The translations under genes were made by a program, and so were the position numbers. Positions 13,499 through 26,383 of a stretch of 64,000 bases of DNA are shown piece by piece. Numbering within the stretch: position 1 is the first letter of the stretch; every line of letters begins with the position of its first letter. The notes beneath the pieces are model-generated. The model did no database searches. It was not told where the DNA came from and was given only the letters and a program-made list of their open reading frames with translations. The DNA comes from Theocolax elegans (Eukaryota; Arthropoda; Insecta; Hymenoptera; Cerocephalidae). The stretch is from positions 52,698,029 through 52,762,028 of the forward strand of contig CM047431.1 in the NCBI GenBank assembly GCA_026168455.1, given 5' to 3'.

Positions 13499-14170
13499 CC
13501 ACTTATTTTCGAATACTTTTTCATTATTTGAGTTTAAAGATTTAGAAAACAAATCGATTGACACAACAACATAATACATGCTATATAAAAAAGTATTCGA
13601 AAAAGGATTTGATCGAATAATATTTGAACACCAAGTAGCAATATTTAATATAATTATATTCAGTATAATTGTAACTTTCATTTTTAAGAAGATTTTAGCA
13701 TGCTTTGCCAAAACAGTATAAAAGAAGATATGTATATGTATAACATGATCTGTATTACACTAGAACAGTATACTTAGATATTTTTAGCAGTAGACTAGAA
13801 GCAGAATTAAAAAGTAGTCTTATAACGTCTTTAATATATTTACGTTCTATCGTCAAAAATTTAGAACAAAAGTTAAATGTGAGGTTTAGCGACATATTAA
13901 GTTTTAATTATTTAGTGCCAAAACAAGGTATCTTTGCTACTTGTTTTAGTCCAGAATTTAAATTCAGTTGGTTACCTAATTGTAATAAAAAATTTAGTTA
14001 TGTTAAAAATTGTTACTCGGTATTTGAAAAGTATGCGATCGAAAACGTTTTTTCGAATACTTTTTTATTTAACGTTATTTGGTATACGTATACCATATAC
14101 GTTATTGTTATGCAAGTCAATTTGTTTTTTTAATATTTAAACACAAATAATGAAAAAGTATTAAAAAATG
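13499..14170. repeat. Long inverted repeat
   Basis: The stretch 13499-13660 reappears in reverse complement at about 14030-14170: blocks such as ATACTTTTTCATTATTTG and AAAAAAGTATTCGAAAAA match across the arms, with roughly 370 bases between. Open frames on both strands (13481-13711 minus, 13879-14133 plus) share the peptide pieces FSNTF and VFENK/VFEKY because they run through the two arms. No known transposase is seen. It could be a decayed fold-back element or an inverted duplication. Confidence 0.6.
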
Positions 14171-14853
14171 TGCGATCGACGACTACTTACCCAACCCTAT
14201 TTGGCACTACTATTAGGATACATTTTTCGTAATAATGTCTCTCGGTGCTGAAACTACCATATTCTATATACTTTCCAAACCATTTTATCTTTCCAGTTCA
14301 ATTTCCACCAAGGTATGGATTAAATGTTTAGGTGTACGCGTATCCCTATTTTATTCCCGTATAAATAGAACGATTAGGATATAAGTTTACGTATGCATAT
14401 ACACGTACATATACACATGTAAATGCGTACATACGTACGTAGATCAATTGATGTGTTTTGCACTTGTTTAATCAAACATGCTCATGCATGACCCGAAGAA
14501 TAATACACGTCACACGTACACACAGGGGTTAATCCTCGATAGAACGAAGGCTAATCTTCTATATACACGGCTGCACCCCGCTCTTCTCGATTGAACCCCC
14601 TAAGAATAGATCGTGCAAAGGGGAAAATGTTTTTTCACATTTATCCTTTATAATCTTTTCAATGCGGAAACGCTTTTTTTTAACTTTTGTTTCAACGTCT
14701 TATACAAACCAGATGTTTTGACTAATCCTTACACAGGGTACATTCGATTTTAAAATTTTAAATTATTTTATTATTGGTATATATTCGTACAATATTCAAA
14801 AATTATGTCAATACATATTTCTAAGGAAAGTATTTATAGATCTAACATTTTCT

Positions 14854-15556
14854 ACACGGAGAGAAATATTTAGTAAATATTACAAAGCAGTTTGGTAAAA
14901 ATTCGTAAACTCCCAAGTAATGTGGTCACAGACCGAAAAAACCAAAAAAATTACCAAACTGCTAAGTAAAATTTACAGTAAATGTAGTAAAATTTACTCT
15001 AAATGTAGTAAAATTTGTGGAGTTAACGTACTAAATTTTACAATTAAGCTTGTAAATTTTATTAACTCTGATTTTTTCCTATACTGTTTACGAAATTCTA
15101 TAAACAACAGTACAGCACGAGATACCGAAAAGAAGCGATAAAGTTGCGATCTTTAGGTTAAAATTTTTATTGGAATCGCGTCGTTCGTTTGTTTACTTTA
15201 AAAGGACGATTCGATGAAACACATGCAAGTGACGCGGTGGCGCAATGGTAAGGACTTGGATTCTCAACCCAAACTTCGCAGGTTCGATCCCGATGACATC
15301 CAGAATTTTTTTCACTAATTAAATTTCATTTAAATATTTAAAATATCCATAACACTCGAATAATAAGTATACATAAACTCAAAAATAAATAATATGGGAG
15401 AAATAAAATTTTTTTTCTGATGTTAAAAAAAAAATTAAAATTACAATTTAGTCTAGTAAAAATTACGAGATTCGCAGTTTGTTACCACATTACTTGAGAG
15501 TTTAGGAATTTTTACCAAAATGCTTTGTAAAATTTACTAATTATTTCTCTCCGTGT
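14854..15556. mobile_element. MITE with ~70-bp terminal inverted repeats
   Basis: The left end ACACGGAGAGAAATATTTAG is matched in reverse complement by the right end CTAATTATTTCTCTCCGTGT, and the similarity continues for about 70 bases (through GGTAAAAATTC and AAGTAATGTGG) with few mismatches. The interior has a small repeat of AATGTAGTAAAATTT and the tRNA-like box at 15231-15301. No transposase frame is present, so it is non-autonomous. Confidence 0.85.
15231..15301 (+). repeat. tRNA-like sequence inside the MITE
   Basis: Shows a box A (TGGCGCAATGG) and a box B (GGTTCGATCC) at tRNA spacing, with a 7-base anticodon-like loop TTCTCAA. The acceptor arm does not pair properly and the T arm is weak, so it is a tRNA-derived remnant and not a tRNA gene. 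It may have been captured by the element or be an inserted SINE head. Confidence 0.65.
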
Positions 15557-18500
15557 ATGTAATACAACATTCTCTGTCTATATTAGATCCTCTTTACTTT
15601 TTCTTCAAACTTTAGCTAATACCAGTTTATTTAAAATAGTTAAAATAATTATATTTTATTACAATTTACTTTAATTAAAATATTCAGTAATTGTTTAGTG
15701 GTAATCTATATATGTTTATGCAAAGTTTCAAAGTGATTGGTAAATTAATTAACGAAATTTATTGTTTTACAAACCTTTATATATTAGTTATAAGAGCATC
15801 TAATATAGCATTAAAAAAAGTTGCCCAATGTATCATCGTAACAAAGGGCAATATTATCGTATTCTTCTTTTAATTTTTCTCTACAAAATATTAATTAGTT
15901 GGTAATCTTTAGTACGGAAAATTCAATTTATTGATTGATTATAAAAATTCTAATATTAAATCCTCTTATTTAAATTGCTTATCTCTTCCACTTTTAAAAC
16001 AATTATTTTTACAAAAAAAAGCATGATTTTATGATTCCGAAATTAAATTTGATTGTCCTTTGATTTAACTTAGTCAATTAGTTGAGTACTAACGTGGAAC
16101 AGCTGCTTCCATTCAAATAAAATAAATGGGCAAACACAGTGAAAATAAAATAATCTAATCTCAAAAAAGACATGTAAACATTTTTTCTTAAAAATGCGTA
16201 CATTATAGTTAAAAAATGTAATCCATATCTACCAAAGAATGCGAGTGAAGATTGTTTGTATTTTTACGAAATATTAAGAGAATATTAATATAAACCAATT
16301 GTCGTTTTTGTCGCAAAAAAAAAATGTATAGCTACAAATTTTTTCTAGAAATTTTAGTATTTTGCAATAATCGTACAAAATAAAAGTGTACAATTTATGA
16401 TAAAACGTAACACATGCAGTTTTAAACGTAAGGAGTGTAAATAACTTGCGTGGCTACTGAGTTGACGAGAAGCCAAACTTCTAAACTTGCACGGGAGCCC
16501 ATGCGGTTCGGGCGACAAGTTTAAACGTTAGTCAACGAGTTTAAAAGGAGCATCACTCGCGTGCATGTGTGTGTACGTGTGTACATATATATGTATAAAT
16601 TCATAGGGCACCACACACATCCTCTGCACACAAGCCTTTCCAATTGACGTCATTAGTGCACTCTTTGCCTACTGTACGCGGTTAAAATTGTCTCCTTTGT
16701 TTTTTATTTTAACATTCAACAAGCTCACCAGAAATAGATATCTCCCTCTCTGTCTCTCTCTCTCATTCCCTCTCGGTCTACTGTGTGTGCGTGTGTTGAT
16801 TTTACAACCATCGAAGGAGCAATTAGGTGCCAGCCAGAAGATTCAATGCTCTCTGACATTTGATCTTTCTTAAACCTTTCTTTAACAAATACTATACGTT
16901 TGTACGTGTATATGTTTTTTCTACAATCACGTACATTTTATGTGGAGTGCGCTAATCAGCTGATGCGGTTTTAATGGTAAGCCGCGAGTATGCTTTATTC
17001 CTAGTATTTCATTTCTTTGTAGACGGTCGCGTGAGCGGTTAAGCCATCCTTTGGCTTGTTCGTTTGGGTAATACAGTTAAACTAAAAAGTATAATATTTT
17101 ATTTATAATTAAACAAAATAGAGACAATATGGTCAGTATTATTGTCAATTTCAAGTAGGCGCCTAACTTTCACAAACAGCTTACACGTTCCCAATGATAT
17201 ACTCCATTTTCCGTCATACGTAATGAATAAAAATAAAAAAAAAAAGAAGTGTTTTTTAATAAATTAGTTTAAAGTGATCCGGATGGGGTCAAATGTATAG
17301 AACCACTACAAGAATTGTTTATTATTAAATACATGTATATATACGCACAGTTGAAATTAATTAAATATACGATAGATACATTGTTAAAAACGTGAATTAA
17401 AAATCGGCTTTCCAAAAATTTTTTGAAACAAAATTATTAATCTATACGCGTTGATATTCAGAGCAAGATTCATCAATTAAAAAGTAAAGAGTGATTATAA
17501 TATTTTGGTATGGCAACTTTTCATGTAAAATGTAAAATATGTTATCAGAACATAAAAAATCTAAAAACTAGGAGCGGAATCGATTTTATAACAATTAAAT
17601 ATGATTTACCTAGATTTCACTGAGCAAATACATTCTATATGCACAATTATGTTGAAAAGAATGATGGTCATTTTACCGCACCGATTATTAGCGATGAACT
17701 AATTACGGGAGCGTATGGGTCTAATTGGAGTATAAATGATTGTCACTTCATCTGAGGATGACTGCTCTGAATCAGCATTTTGATGTTGGTTGACGCGTAT
17801 CTCAGTCTTCTTTGATTCTAACGAAAAACGTATAGAAATAGTAGTTGGGTGACGAGTACATCGAGAATTTTGCCTTCCAAAGATTCTACTATAAAGGTTA
17901 CTTTGTACTGAAAAGTAATTATGTATTTATACGTTTATAAAAAATACATTTTCCTGAATATTATTATTCTATATATTTATTATAGATCTTTCTATCATAT
18001 TTTGTATTTCAACACGGATTATCCACAACCGCACCGCTGTATACAAGCAATTAATTTATTCTCAACGTACTTAATAATATTAAATTGTTTATTCATTTAC
18101 ATTCGACATACTCACTTCGATATCACCGTTTCATCAAACTAATTAATTAATATTCCAGAATGTAATGCTGAGAAAGTGAATAGTAATTTATCGACTGGAA
18201 AACCCTGCATTGGCTTACACACGATGACGACGACTCGTTATGTAAATGTAATGTACCTTAGCTTTTATTAAAGCTCCTCGTGGTTCATTAAAATTCGATT
18301 TATTCGTATTAAATAGCTTGACAAATTAAGGGAACTGATGTGTCGTTGAAAGTGCTGATAAAATAGAAAAGGGTCAAAAATCAATTATTTCGTGAGCTAC
18401 TGTAGATTTTAACAATTATTTGACAATGTTTACGGATACTGTAGATAGATAGATAGACAGATATCACTTTTATTTTTTATTGAACGACAAATTTGGGAAA

Positions 18501-18587
18501 ATGCATAAAATACTATACATTTAACTTGAAATTGTACGTTTTTGCGAAAATTAACACGAATTCGGTTAAAATAATAAATAAAAAAAC
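15557..18587. other. Intergenic, no gene seen
   Basis: AT-rich with short open frames only. A slightly GC-richer patch at 16440-16830 includes a CT-rich run near 16745 but nothing recognisable as coding. Confidence 0.5.
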
Positions 18588-18905
18588 TAATCGGTCGGTA
18601 GAGTGGTAAACTCGTACACGAAAGTGTCATGGGTTCGATTCTTGGTCACTGCCGATTGATACAACCATCACTGGGGATGTATTTTTTAATAAGATGATTT
18701 CTCAAAAACATCGTATGCTCCCTTCGCAGCTGATAAATACCAAGATGGAAGTATATAAAGGAGCGACGTAAATATAATAAAAAAGAAAAAAGAAAATAAC
18801 GATAATTACAACAGAATCAACAAAAAGACAATGAAAAATAAGATATTATAAGACAAAATATAGCAGATGACTTTAAATAAATAAATAAATAAATAAATAA
18901 TAATT
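18588..18905 (+). mobile_element. tRNA-derived SINE
   Basis: The head (18588-18655) has a box A-like GGTAGAGTGGTAAAC and box B GGTTCGATTCT, and its ends (AATCGGTCGG and GCCGATT) are complementary like an acceptor stem. It is followed by about 200 bases of unrelated body and finishes in an AAAT repeat (18877-18900). Head-body-tail order is that of a SINE transcribed by RNA polymerase III. A target duplication is hard to define because both flanks are AT-rich. Confidence 0.65.
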
Positions 18906-19617
18906 AATAATTCGAGTAACACTCAGCTATATGGAGTATATATACATAAAAGACATCCTTTCAAAAGCCTATTACGATTTGACAAAGCAACCTAATGATC
19001 GTATCTGTGCAATCTGTACAACTACTCTCTATACATCGATGTAGTAAACTGTTTACTTGGCATAATTTTAATCGTCCTTGTATATCTTACAACGTTCACC
19101 GTTTAATTACATTTATCTACTTCTATCTTGCTTTTACATTACATTTATTTTCTTTTTTCTATCTGTTTAGTTTGTTGTTCATTTCATAAATATGTAATCA
19201 TTTCAATGCATTATATCGTAACGGATTCGCGTTCTAGTTAAAACTGATAATTATGATGAAATATATATTTATAAAACCCTTTCGCTTTTTAACGTTATTT
19301 TTATTTCAAAAACCAAACCGATTTGTGTACATAGAGAGAATGTATTAATTAAAATAATCCAAATGCTGCACTGAATAAAATGTTGGTAAATTTAGTAAAT
19401 TATTTTATTGAGTTGTTTTAACTAAATATTTTCTTTTTTTTAAACTAATAAATATTTTGTAGTTGTCACATACGTTATTGTATATTTGAATGAATGTGGT
19501 TGGCCTTAATTAATATTTCTTAGTTTCATTTAATATCTTTATAAGACTATTCATTAAAATGTTTTATCAAATTCATCAATTTTTTTTTTAATATGACGTT
19601 TGCTTGTTTATATAAAT

Positions 19618-19839
19618 GAAACTGAAGTTAGCAGCCAGATAGCAGCAGCCAGATAGATTTATCAACGGTTCTCAACAAAACCTTTTCTTTATATTTATCC
19701 CTTTTAAATGATGCTAAATAACAAACAAGACATGTAAACACATAACATAGAATTTTAGAAAATTACATGAAATTTTTTTAAATACAATTAATGATAAATC
19801 CATCTGGCTGCTGCTATCTGGCTGCTAACTTCAGTTTTA
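19618..19839. repeat. Palindromic element with 45-bp arms
   Basis: The arm at 19619-19663 (ACTGAAGTTAGCAGCCAGAT onward) and its reverse complement at 19793-19838 match over about 45 bases with one mismatch. The arms themselves contain the repeat GCAGCCAGATAG. The ~130-base loop is AT-rich and non-coding. It looks like a small fold-back MITE; transcription would give a long hairpin RNA. Confidence 0.85.
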
Positions 19840-22800
19840 TTTTATATAGTTTATATCTATCATTTTTAATAAAAAGTAAGAATTAAATTTTTTTACCATC
19901 CTGAATATTAATATTCTCCAGACGAAGGATATAGACTTCGAGCACTTATTAGTTTAAATTACTTTCAAAACTAACGCTGTACAATTTTCATCCAAAATAT
20001 TTAGATGCTTTTTACAGTAAAAATATAAAAAATCCACTAATATAATAATTATTAACTGGCAAAACCTCTATAGAGTCAAGAGTTGTAACAATTGTTATAA
20101 TAATATGTAAAAATTTATTTAGAAAGAATTTAATCCCAAAATAAAAATGAATTAATAAAAGTAATAAATAAAATAATAAATAAAATCGTGTTGATTTTTT
20201 GTACGATTAGCCTTTTGAAACTAAAGTGTTCGTAGAGATCAATAATTTTCCATCCTTTTAAATATTAGTTACTGTTTACAGTCGATTAATCTTTACTATA
20301 TACATAACATTAAGAAAAGATAGATAGAGAGAGATAGAGATAGAGAATATAACATTGGTAAAAACTGCATCGCCCTTGAATCAAAGAAAAATCGAAGGAT
20401 ATAAAAAATATGCGATAAACGATATTCGTAAAGGAAACAATTCTATGCGACGACGAGTGCACGCAAATATGTGTGCGTGTATATATAATATATAATGTAT
20501 ATATATATACACACGTATATATATAGGTATACGTGTGGGAGGTCGATGACACCCACGAAGAGTCGCAGCGAAGGCGGTCGGCACATACGCGCGGCAAAGA
20601 GGAAAGCTAAAAATTCGAGCCTGTTCAATTTTTGTATAATACAATCGGTCGCGTGTAATCCAAGTTGAATAACGTTAGACCGTGATGTCGTGAGGTATAC
20701 AGAGAGGAGTGACGTTTCACTGATTTTTCGTCACGCTTCCACGGTGGCGGCTTTCCTCTTTTACGGGAGGTTTCACCGCGCACTTTTACACACCGTGAAC
20801 AACAAAAAAAAAAAGAACTAACCGCTAGTGGGAGTATAACATTATTCGTTTTAAAAGGTGACGCTTTCTTTTTTTCTTCAGTTTTTAATAAATTTCATGT
20901 ACTTTCTAACATCACTACTGTAACTTTACTTTTTCAATTTATTACACAACTACGTACGAATTATTCATATTTTAAAAAAGTTTTACGTGCATTACCGTCC
21001 GAAGTATAATAATCCATGGTCATATTACTAAGGATAGAACAAAAGCGAGATTGACATTTACAAATTAGCGTGTGTATATATAAATAAGAATGAAATATTA
21101 CGCGTGTATGTGATGCTAAATCGTTACAATGATTTTAAGTATTATTTTGTAACTAAGATAACACAGTCTTTTGCAAAATTTGTCGAATAATTTAACGCAC
21201 CTTTTGTTATGATAATCGAAATACAAAGCCTGACCTCGGTTAATCATACAACAGCAAGTAGCAATATTATTTGCAAATCTTAAGTATATACCTATACGCA
21301 CTTAACCATTTCTATTCTTGAATTATTGCCAATGTTATAAAGATTTTTACATTTATGGCATGAAATTCATACACAAAAGGTTAAGTGGAGGCCAAAGGTA
21401 CAACCCTCCTTTTTCATTCTGAACTTATTTTGTATTTCAAATGTTTTTAATTATTTACGATAACGATTGATGTTTGTCTTTCGTAAAATAATAAAAAATC
21501 AATTACTTTTCCGTGCGTAAATATAAGCCTCCGTATTTCAAATTTATTAAAGGAAGAATTTATTAAATCAACGCATAATCTTAAATTAAAATTATTTATT
21601 TTTTCAATTTCCCATTTTTACAGAATTGCTATATATATGTACAAGTCAGAAAGATGCCAGTATAGACTTTTAAAGAGCAAATAATTTTGCTTAAATGAAA
21701 ACGTTATTATATTTCGGTAATTTCAAGTAAAAATTCCCAAACAAATGTACAATTAACTTATAAGGATGAATTTGAAGAAATATCTTCGATACACCGGTTG
21801 TACATAATGCAAGGGTCTCTCAGAAAATTCCATAGTGGAGATTGATAATTTTTGGCTATTAACAAATAAGCGAATTGAATTCCCATATGCAGAATCTAAG
21901 TATATAAAATATCTCCGGGGAATTCAAGTATAGCGTTCGTACCCGTACGTGCGTCATCGAGTCTGCTTCATTTCGGGTAACTCGCCGTTAAATATATAAC
22001 GACGAACCAAGAAGTAACTGGGTCGGTGTCTGGCACAGCGTTGCCGAAACTCCTTCCTGGTTGCACGCACGTGCATGTGTACGTACGTACATAGATATAA
22101 AAGATTCATTGTACGCCCAAGATACCAAGGGTTCAAGAAGGAAAAAAAAAAAGAATAACCTATTCGTTGCATCTACTCCTCGCAGATGTTTCTCCCTGTT
22201 GTCACATGGTCAAGTATATATGTATACACAAGGTACACGCAGGCAGGTATATATTCAGCTTTCGCGTTTCGTATACCCCACGTGTTGCCAATGTGTCCAG
22301 GATCCGCACTAATTGCCGATACCCGAAAACTTGAGGTGAGCAGCGTCGAAAGAGAAAACAATTTTTTTTTTTCGACCAAAACTTTTGTGTATAAGGTAGA
22401 GCTATAAAACTACACGTGTTTCGCAGATTCTCTCTCGCTACGTGTACCCGTATATTTAGCAGTAATCTTCTCTCTGTCTCACGGATTTCTACGTCTGCGG
22501 ACCACATTTTTACTCCGTTTCGAATGATCCTTTTAAATGATAAACAATGCTACCTCACGTAGATTTACTCCTGCTTTTTACAAATGTGTTGTGTCTTTCT
22601 TAAGTCGTGTACATACATATACACGTATAGTAACTTTCACTAATAATTATAATTTTACCTACTGTTATTTAACTTTGAAATATACCCAAAAATAAAGAAG
22701 ACGCAGATATTTAAATCGACCAAAGATATAATTTCGTTGTAACGTATTTTCTGTCAATTCGTCGTTTCTTTCAAAGAAGTTCAACATTTATATTGATCTC

Positions 22801-24574
22801 CGCGAGTATCAGTGTAATACAAAACTTATATAAATTATCAACGTTTTGGACGTATAATTAACTTTTTAAAAATAGAATTTAATTTATAATAAATGTATAA
22901 CAATAATAATCATTAAGAAATTTTGAAAATATTTTTATAGTTATACGAATAGTAAGCACGTAATTGATTAAACAGACAAGTAACAAATCTCTTAGAATAT
23001 TGATCCTTTTTAAAGAAAGATCATTTTATTGTCTAAGCAAGTTCTTTACACGTAAAAACGTATGAAGAAAATTCAAAAAATATTTAAGTTATATTAAAAT
23101 CTTTGAATAGGTTAGGTACATTTTTATTTATTTATTTTTAACGTGGTGTCAAAATAAAATTTTATTCTCCCTACCTTATCAACTAACAAAGAATTGAATT
23201 ATAAACAATAAAATATGATACGAAAGATTGCGTTTCTTTAAAACAATTAATTAATTTAAATTAATCGATGTACATAATTATAGATTAAAAAATAATCGCA
23301 TATTTCGGAAGTCCCTATTGTAACCAAATACAAGAAGCGGGTATAACATAATCTACATTTTTTGGTAATGGATTGAATTGTATTTTACTCTAAAATTTAA
23401 CATATAGAGAGATAAAGTTGGTAAATGTAGGCGCACCCTCTACTTTTTCAGCCCGGTTGATAAAGTAGGGAGGATTTAGAGCACCACTCTAGTGTTTTCT
23501 TGTGAATTTGTCATTGTTTCTATCGGTTTTATTATATTATTATCTTTTTAAAAAAACTATTCCTATTATAAATGCATAGTAGAAAAAAGTTTTGTAATTT
23601 TGAGATAAACGTTTGTCTAACTATATTAGGTACATAGAAATACCATTTTTTAAGATAATATAATTGATTTTACGGAATTGTAAATGCTACATAACGTGAA
23701 AAATTCATGATTGATCTGACAACAGGATGATATACTTTCCTAATTATGAGAAAGTTACTCAACAAAATTCAATCAAGTCGATTCAAAATTATCGTTGTTT
23801 GTTTTAATTTTTATAAATTTTATATATGTATCAATATAGGTATATTGCAGATAGAATGCAAGATATATAAAGCAACTCGTGTAACGATTGTGCTTAAAAA
23901 CGAATTATCTAGTACGTATATACGAAAATGTACGATAAACTAAAAACTCTCGTTTCTGGTGACGAATATAAGGCATTATAGTCAATTTATTTCCATTGGT
24001 TATGGATTAAATTAATTACTTAATTTTGTCAAACTTGTATTCTTTTCAATCTCATATTAATATTAAGAGACTAAATGTTATAGAGGTTGAGTTATAAATA
24101 TAAGCCATTGTTTAACTACATTAACTAATGTTCTGGGTTAAAAAATTGACAATCAAATTGAAATTGCGACCATACCGTATAATAATTTTTTGCTGACGAG
24201 GGGTAAACTTGGATCACGTGTTTTGACCACATAGATAACACAATATTTATTCAAAACATTTAGATACTGTGTAGAACAAATTTCCTCTCCGTGTATAAAT
24301 AAAATATAATATTTATAAAATGTTTTAAAACTATCTGGTGAATTTGTCTGAGTTCCCTAATTTTTATGTTATACAAAGATTTATTAAACTGTATGATACT
24401 TTTATTTTTCACTTATTAGTTAAAATAATTTTAATCTTATAAAAAGATTTGTTAATACGGAACAACATTAAGTGGTTGTAGTAATTATTGTTATTGGTAT
24501 TAGTCAGAATCAAATACAAAACCATTTGAACAACTATAAAAATAGTGATTGAGATCGTATAGCCATTTTTTAAG
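19840..24574. other. Intergenic, two CpG-richer patches
   Basis: No gene recognised. Around 20530-20790 and 21940-22520 the sequence is richer in GC and CpG than its surroundings and may be promoter-like or non-coding exon sequence, but no conserved protein is readable. A diffuse repeat at 23110-23480 carries CTCCCTACCTTATCAACTA near its left end and a roughly inverted TTGATAAAGTAGGGAG near its right end. It resembles 11100-11400. Confidence 0.45.
23110..23480. repeat. Diverged interspersed repeat (also at ~11100)
   Basis: Pieces such as CTACCTTATCAACTAA and AATAAAATATGATA occur in the same order here and around 11140-11205, and a later block with TACATTTTTTGGTAA here is partly inverted at 11290-11350. 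The ends (ACCTTATCAAC and GTTGATAAAGT) are inverted, suggesting an old terminal-inverted-repeat element. Similarity is patchy, so the limits are approximate. Confidence 0.4.
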
Positions 24575-24715
24575 TACCCTGGTAGAAATTTGACCATAAA
24601 TGTAATGTTTTTTAAGCCAAAAATTGGCCAAGTGTCACAATACCCAATAAATACCCAATTAATGGCAAAATTAGAGTTTTATTTAACCTTCAAATGTTAA
24701 ATTTCTACTAGGGTA
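24575..24715. mobile_element. 141-bp MITE
   Basis: Left end TACCCTGGTAGAAATTT and right end AAATTTCTACTAGGGTA are inverted repeats with one mismatch over 17 bases. The outer TA on both sides could be the target duplication, as in Tc1/mariner-type elements. No coding capacity. Confidence 0.8.
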
Positions 24716-24983
24716 GTTATAATTAAAACTACGATAGCGATAGTAACACATTGAAAAACTACCTACGACAATTTTTTTTTTCGATACACACGTAGAAAAA
24801 CTCGAGTTAACATCTGAGAAGCTCGTACTTACCTCGTTTATATCGATAAATTAGTACTTTTAATTAAATCGATCAAATTCAGTGTAAAATTCCATAAAAA
24901 AAAATCCTAAAACTATTTGGTATCAAAGTCTCATTGACTCGAAGCAATATATAAATTAAAATACTTAGGCTTTCATCTTTTAA

Positions 24984-26379
24984 CCCTTTTCGGCCCAGGT
25001 GGACACTTTTTTAATCCGTTTTTGAACGTTAAATATATAATAAAAAATTAATTAAAAAAATTAATCAACACACATTTCCAATGTATATTTTGCTGTTCTT
25101 TCAAATGCCGTTATCAGAATTAGTGCCGAACTCTTTTTTAAAAAGTTATAAACAATTTTTCCCAAAAAAATGCCAATTTTCAGAATTTTTTTCTCTAACT
25201 GATTTATTTACTAGAGAAAACGCTTTTAGGAATGGTCTTTGAGACATAGATATCGTGGCAGGAGTGACCAAGCTTTCAGATAGTATTTTTTATTTTGTAA
25301 AATTTCAAGATGATGGCTCCAAAATGGCGGCCGAAACATAAAACAAAACCGTTATATGTTGAATATCAAAAGAAATTACCAAAATTTTGGTCGGCCATAT
25401 TGAATCCGCCATTTTGAAATTTTAAATTATGACAACGGATTTGTAATCAGCGACTTACAAACCCTTATATACTAAATATCATAGAAGAAATCACAATTTT
25501 TCCACATTTTGGGCGAAAATACTGAATCCAACATTTTGAATTTTGAAATTTTGATAATCCGTGATCTTAAAAACCCCTATATATAATAAAACCTGTAACC
25601 GACACGGTGGCGGAGTGGCGGAGACGCACCTCGGCCGATCACGAAAGTTAAGCAGCACTGAGTGCGGTTGGCACTTGGATGGGTGACACCATTCTTGTGC
25701 GGCTTTCGGGATCGGTTAGGCGTTTTTCCACACTTGACAACGTGAGCGGAAGGTGTGGAACATTCGGTTTCGGTGTTTGGGCCTACGCAAGGTGACCTCA
25801 ACATCTAAACAGAATGTTTCAATACACCGGCCGTCTCGGGGAAGGTTTTCCTACAAGGTTTTCCCTTCCTCACGGGCATAACCCCGGGCGAATGCGAGAC
25901 GGTGGGGACCGGGATGGGAAAAATTGGAATGTTTTCACCCCCACACATAGGTGGTAGGGGTGTCCCTGTAAAAACCCATTTAATGGGTATACGGGGTGAT
26001 GAGCAAATAGAATAAATAATAATAAAACCTGTACCTGTACTGTATTTTGGAGCGACCATCTTGAATTTTTACAAAATACAAAATATATCTGAAAGCTTGC
26101 CACTCCTGTCACGATATCTATGTCTCAAAGACCATTCTTAAAAGCGTTTCCTCTAGTAAATAATGCATTTAAAGAAAAAAATTCTGAAAATTTGGCATTT
26201 TTTTGGGAAAAATTGTTTATAACTTTTTCAAAAAAGTTTTACACTCATTCTGACAAGGGCATTCGAAAGAGCAGAAAAAAATACATCGGAAATGTGTGTT
26301 AATTTTTTAATTATTTTTTTATCATTATATTTAATGCTCAAAAACGTATTGATAAAGTGTCCGCCTGGGCCGAAAAGGG
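24984..26379. mobile_element. piggyBac-like non-autonomous element with long TIRs
   Basis: It starts CCCTTTTCGGCCCAGG and ends CCTGGGCCGAAAAGGG, immediately flanked by TTAA on both sides (24980-24983 and 26380-26383), the hallmark piggyBac target. The inverted similarity extends roughly 360 bases inward from each end, through CAGAATTTTTTTCT and GTCTTTGAGACATAGATATC. No transposase is readable. A separate SINE (25598-26018) sits inside near the right arm. Confidence 0.85.
25598..26018 (+). mobile_element. 5S-rRNA-like SINE nested in the TTAA element
   Basis: Flanked by a 15-base direct repeat ATAATAAAACCTGTA at 25583-25597 and 26019-26033, a clear target-site duplication. The head has a tRNA-like box A (TGGCGGAGTGG), then at 25630-25690 a segment matching the internal promoter half of 5S rRNA: CCGATCAC, AGTTAAGCAGC (box A region), then ACTTGGATGGGTGAC (box C region). 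The remaining ~330 bases are a GC-richer body ending in an AATAAATAATAATAA-type tail. 5S-like heads define the SINE3 class; whether the upstream tRNA-like piece is real needs alignment. Confidence 0.8.
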
Positions 26380-26383
26380 TTAA

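Noticed and set aside
15231..15301. Functional tRNA-Glu gene
   Set aside because: Acceptor and T stems do not pair well and the sequence lies inside a MITE.
25630..25690. Genuine 5S rRNA gene
   Set aside because: Only the promoter-containing middle of 5S is present, and the unit is flanked by a target-site duplication, so it is a SINE.
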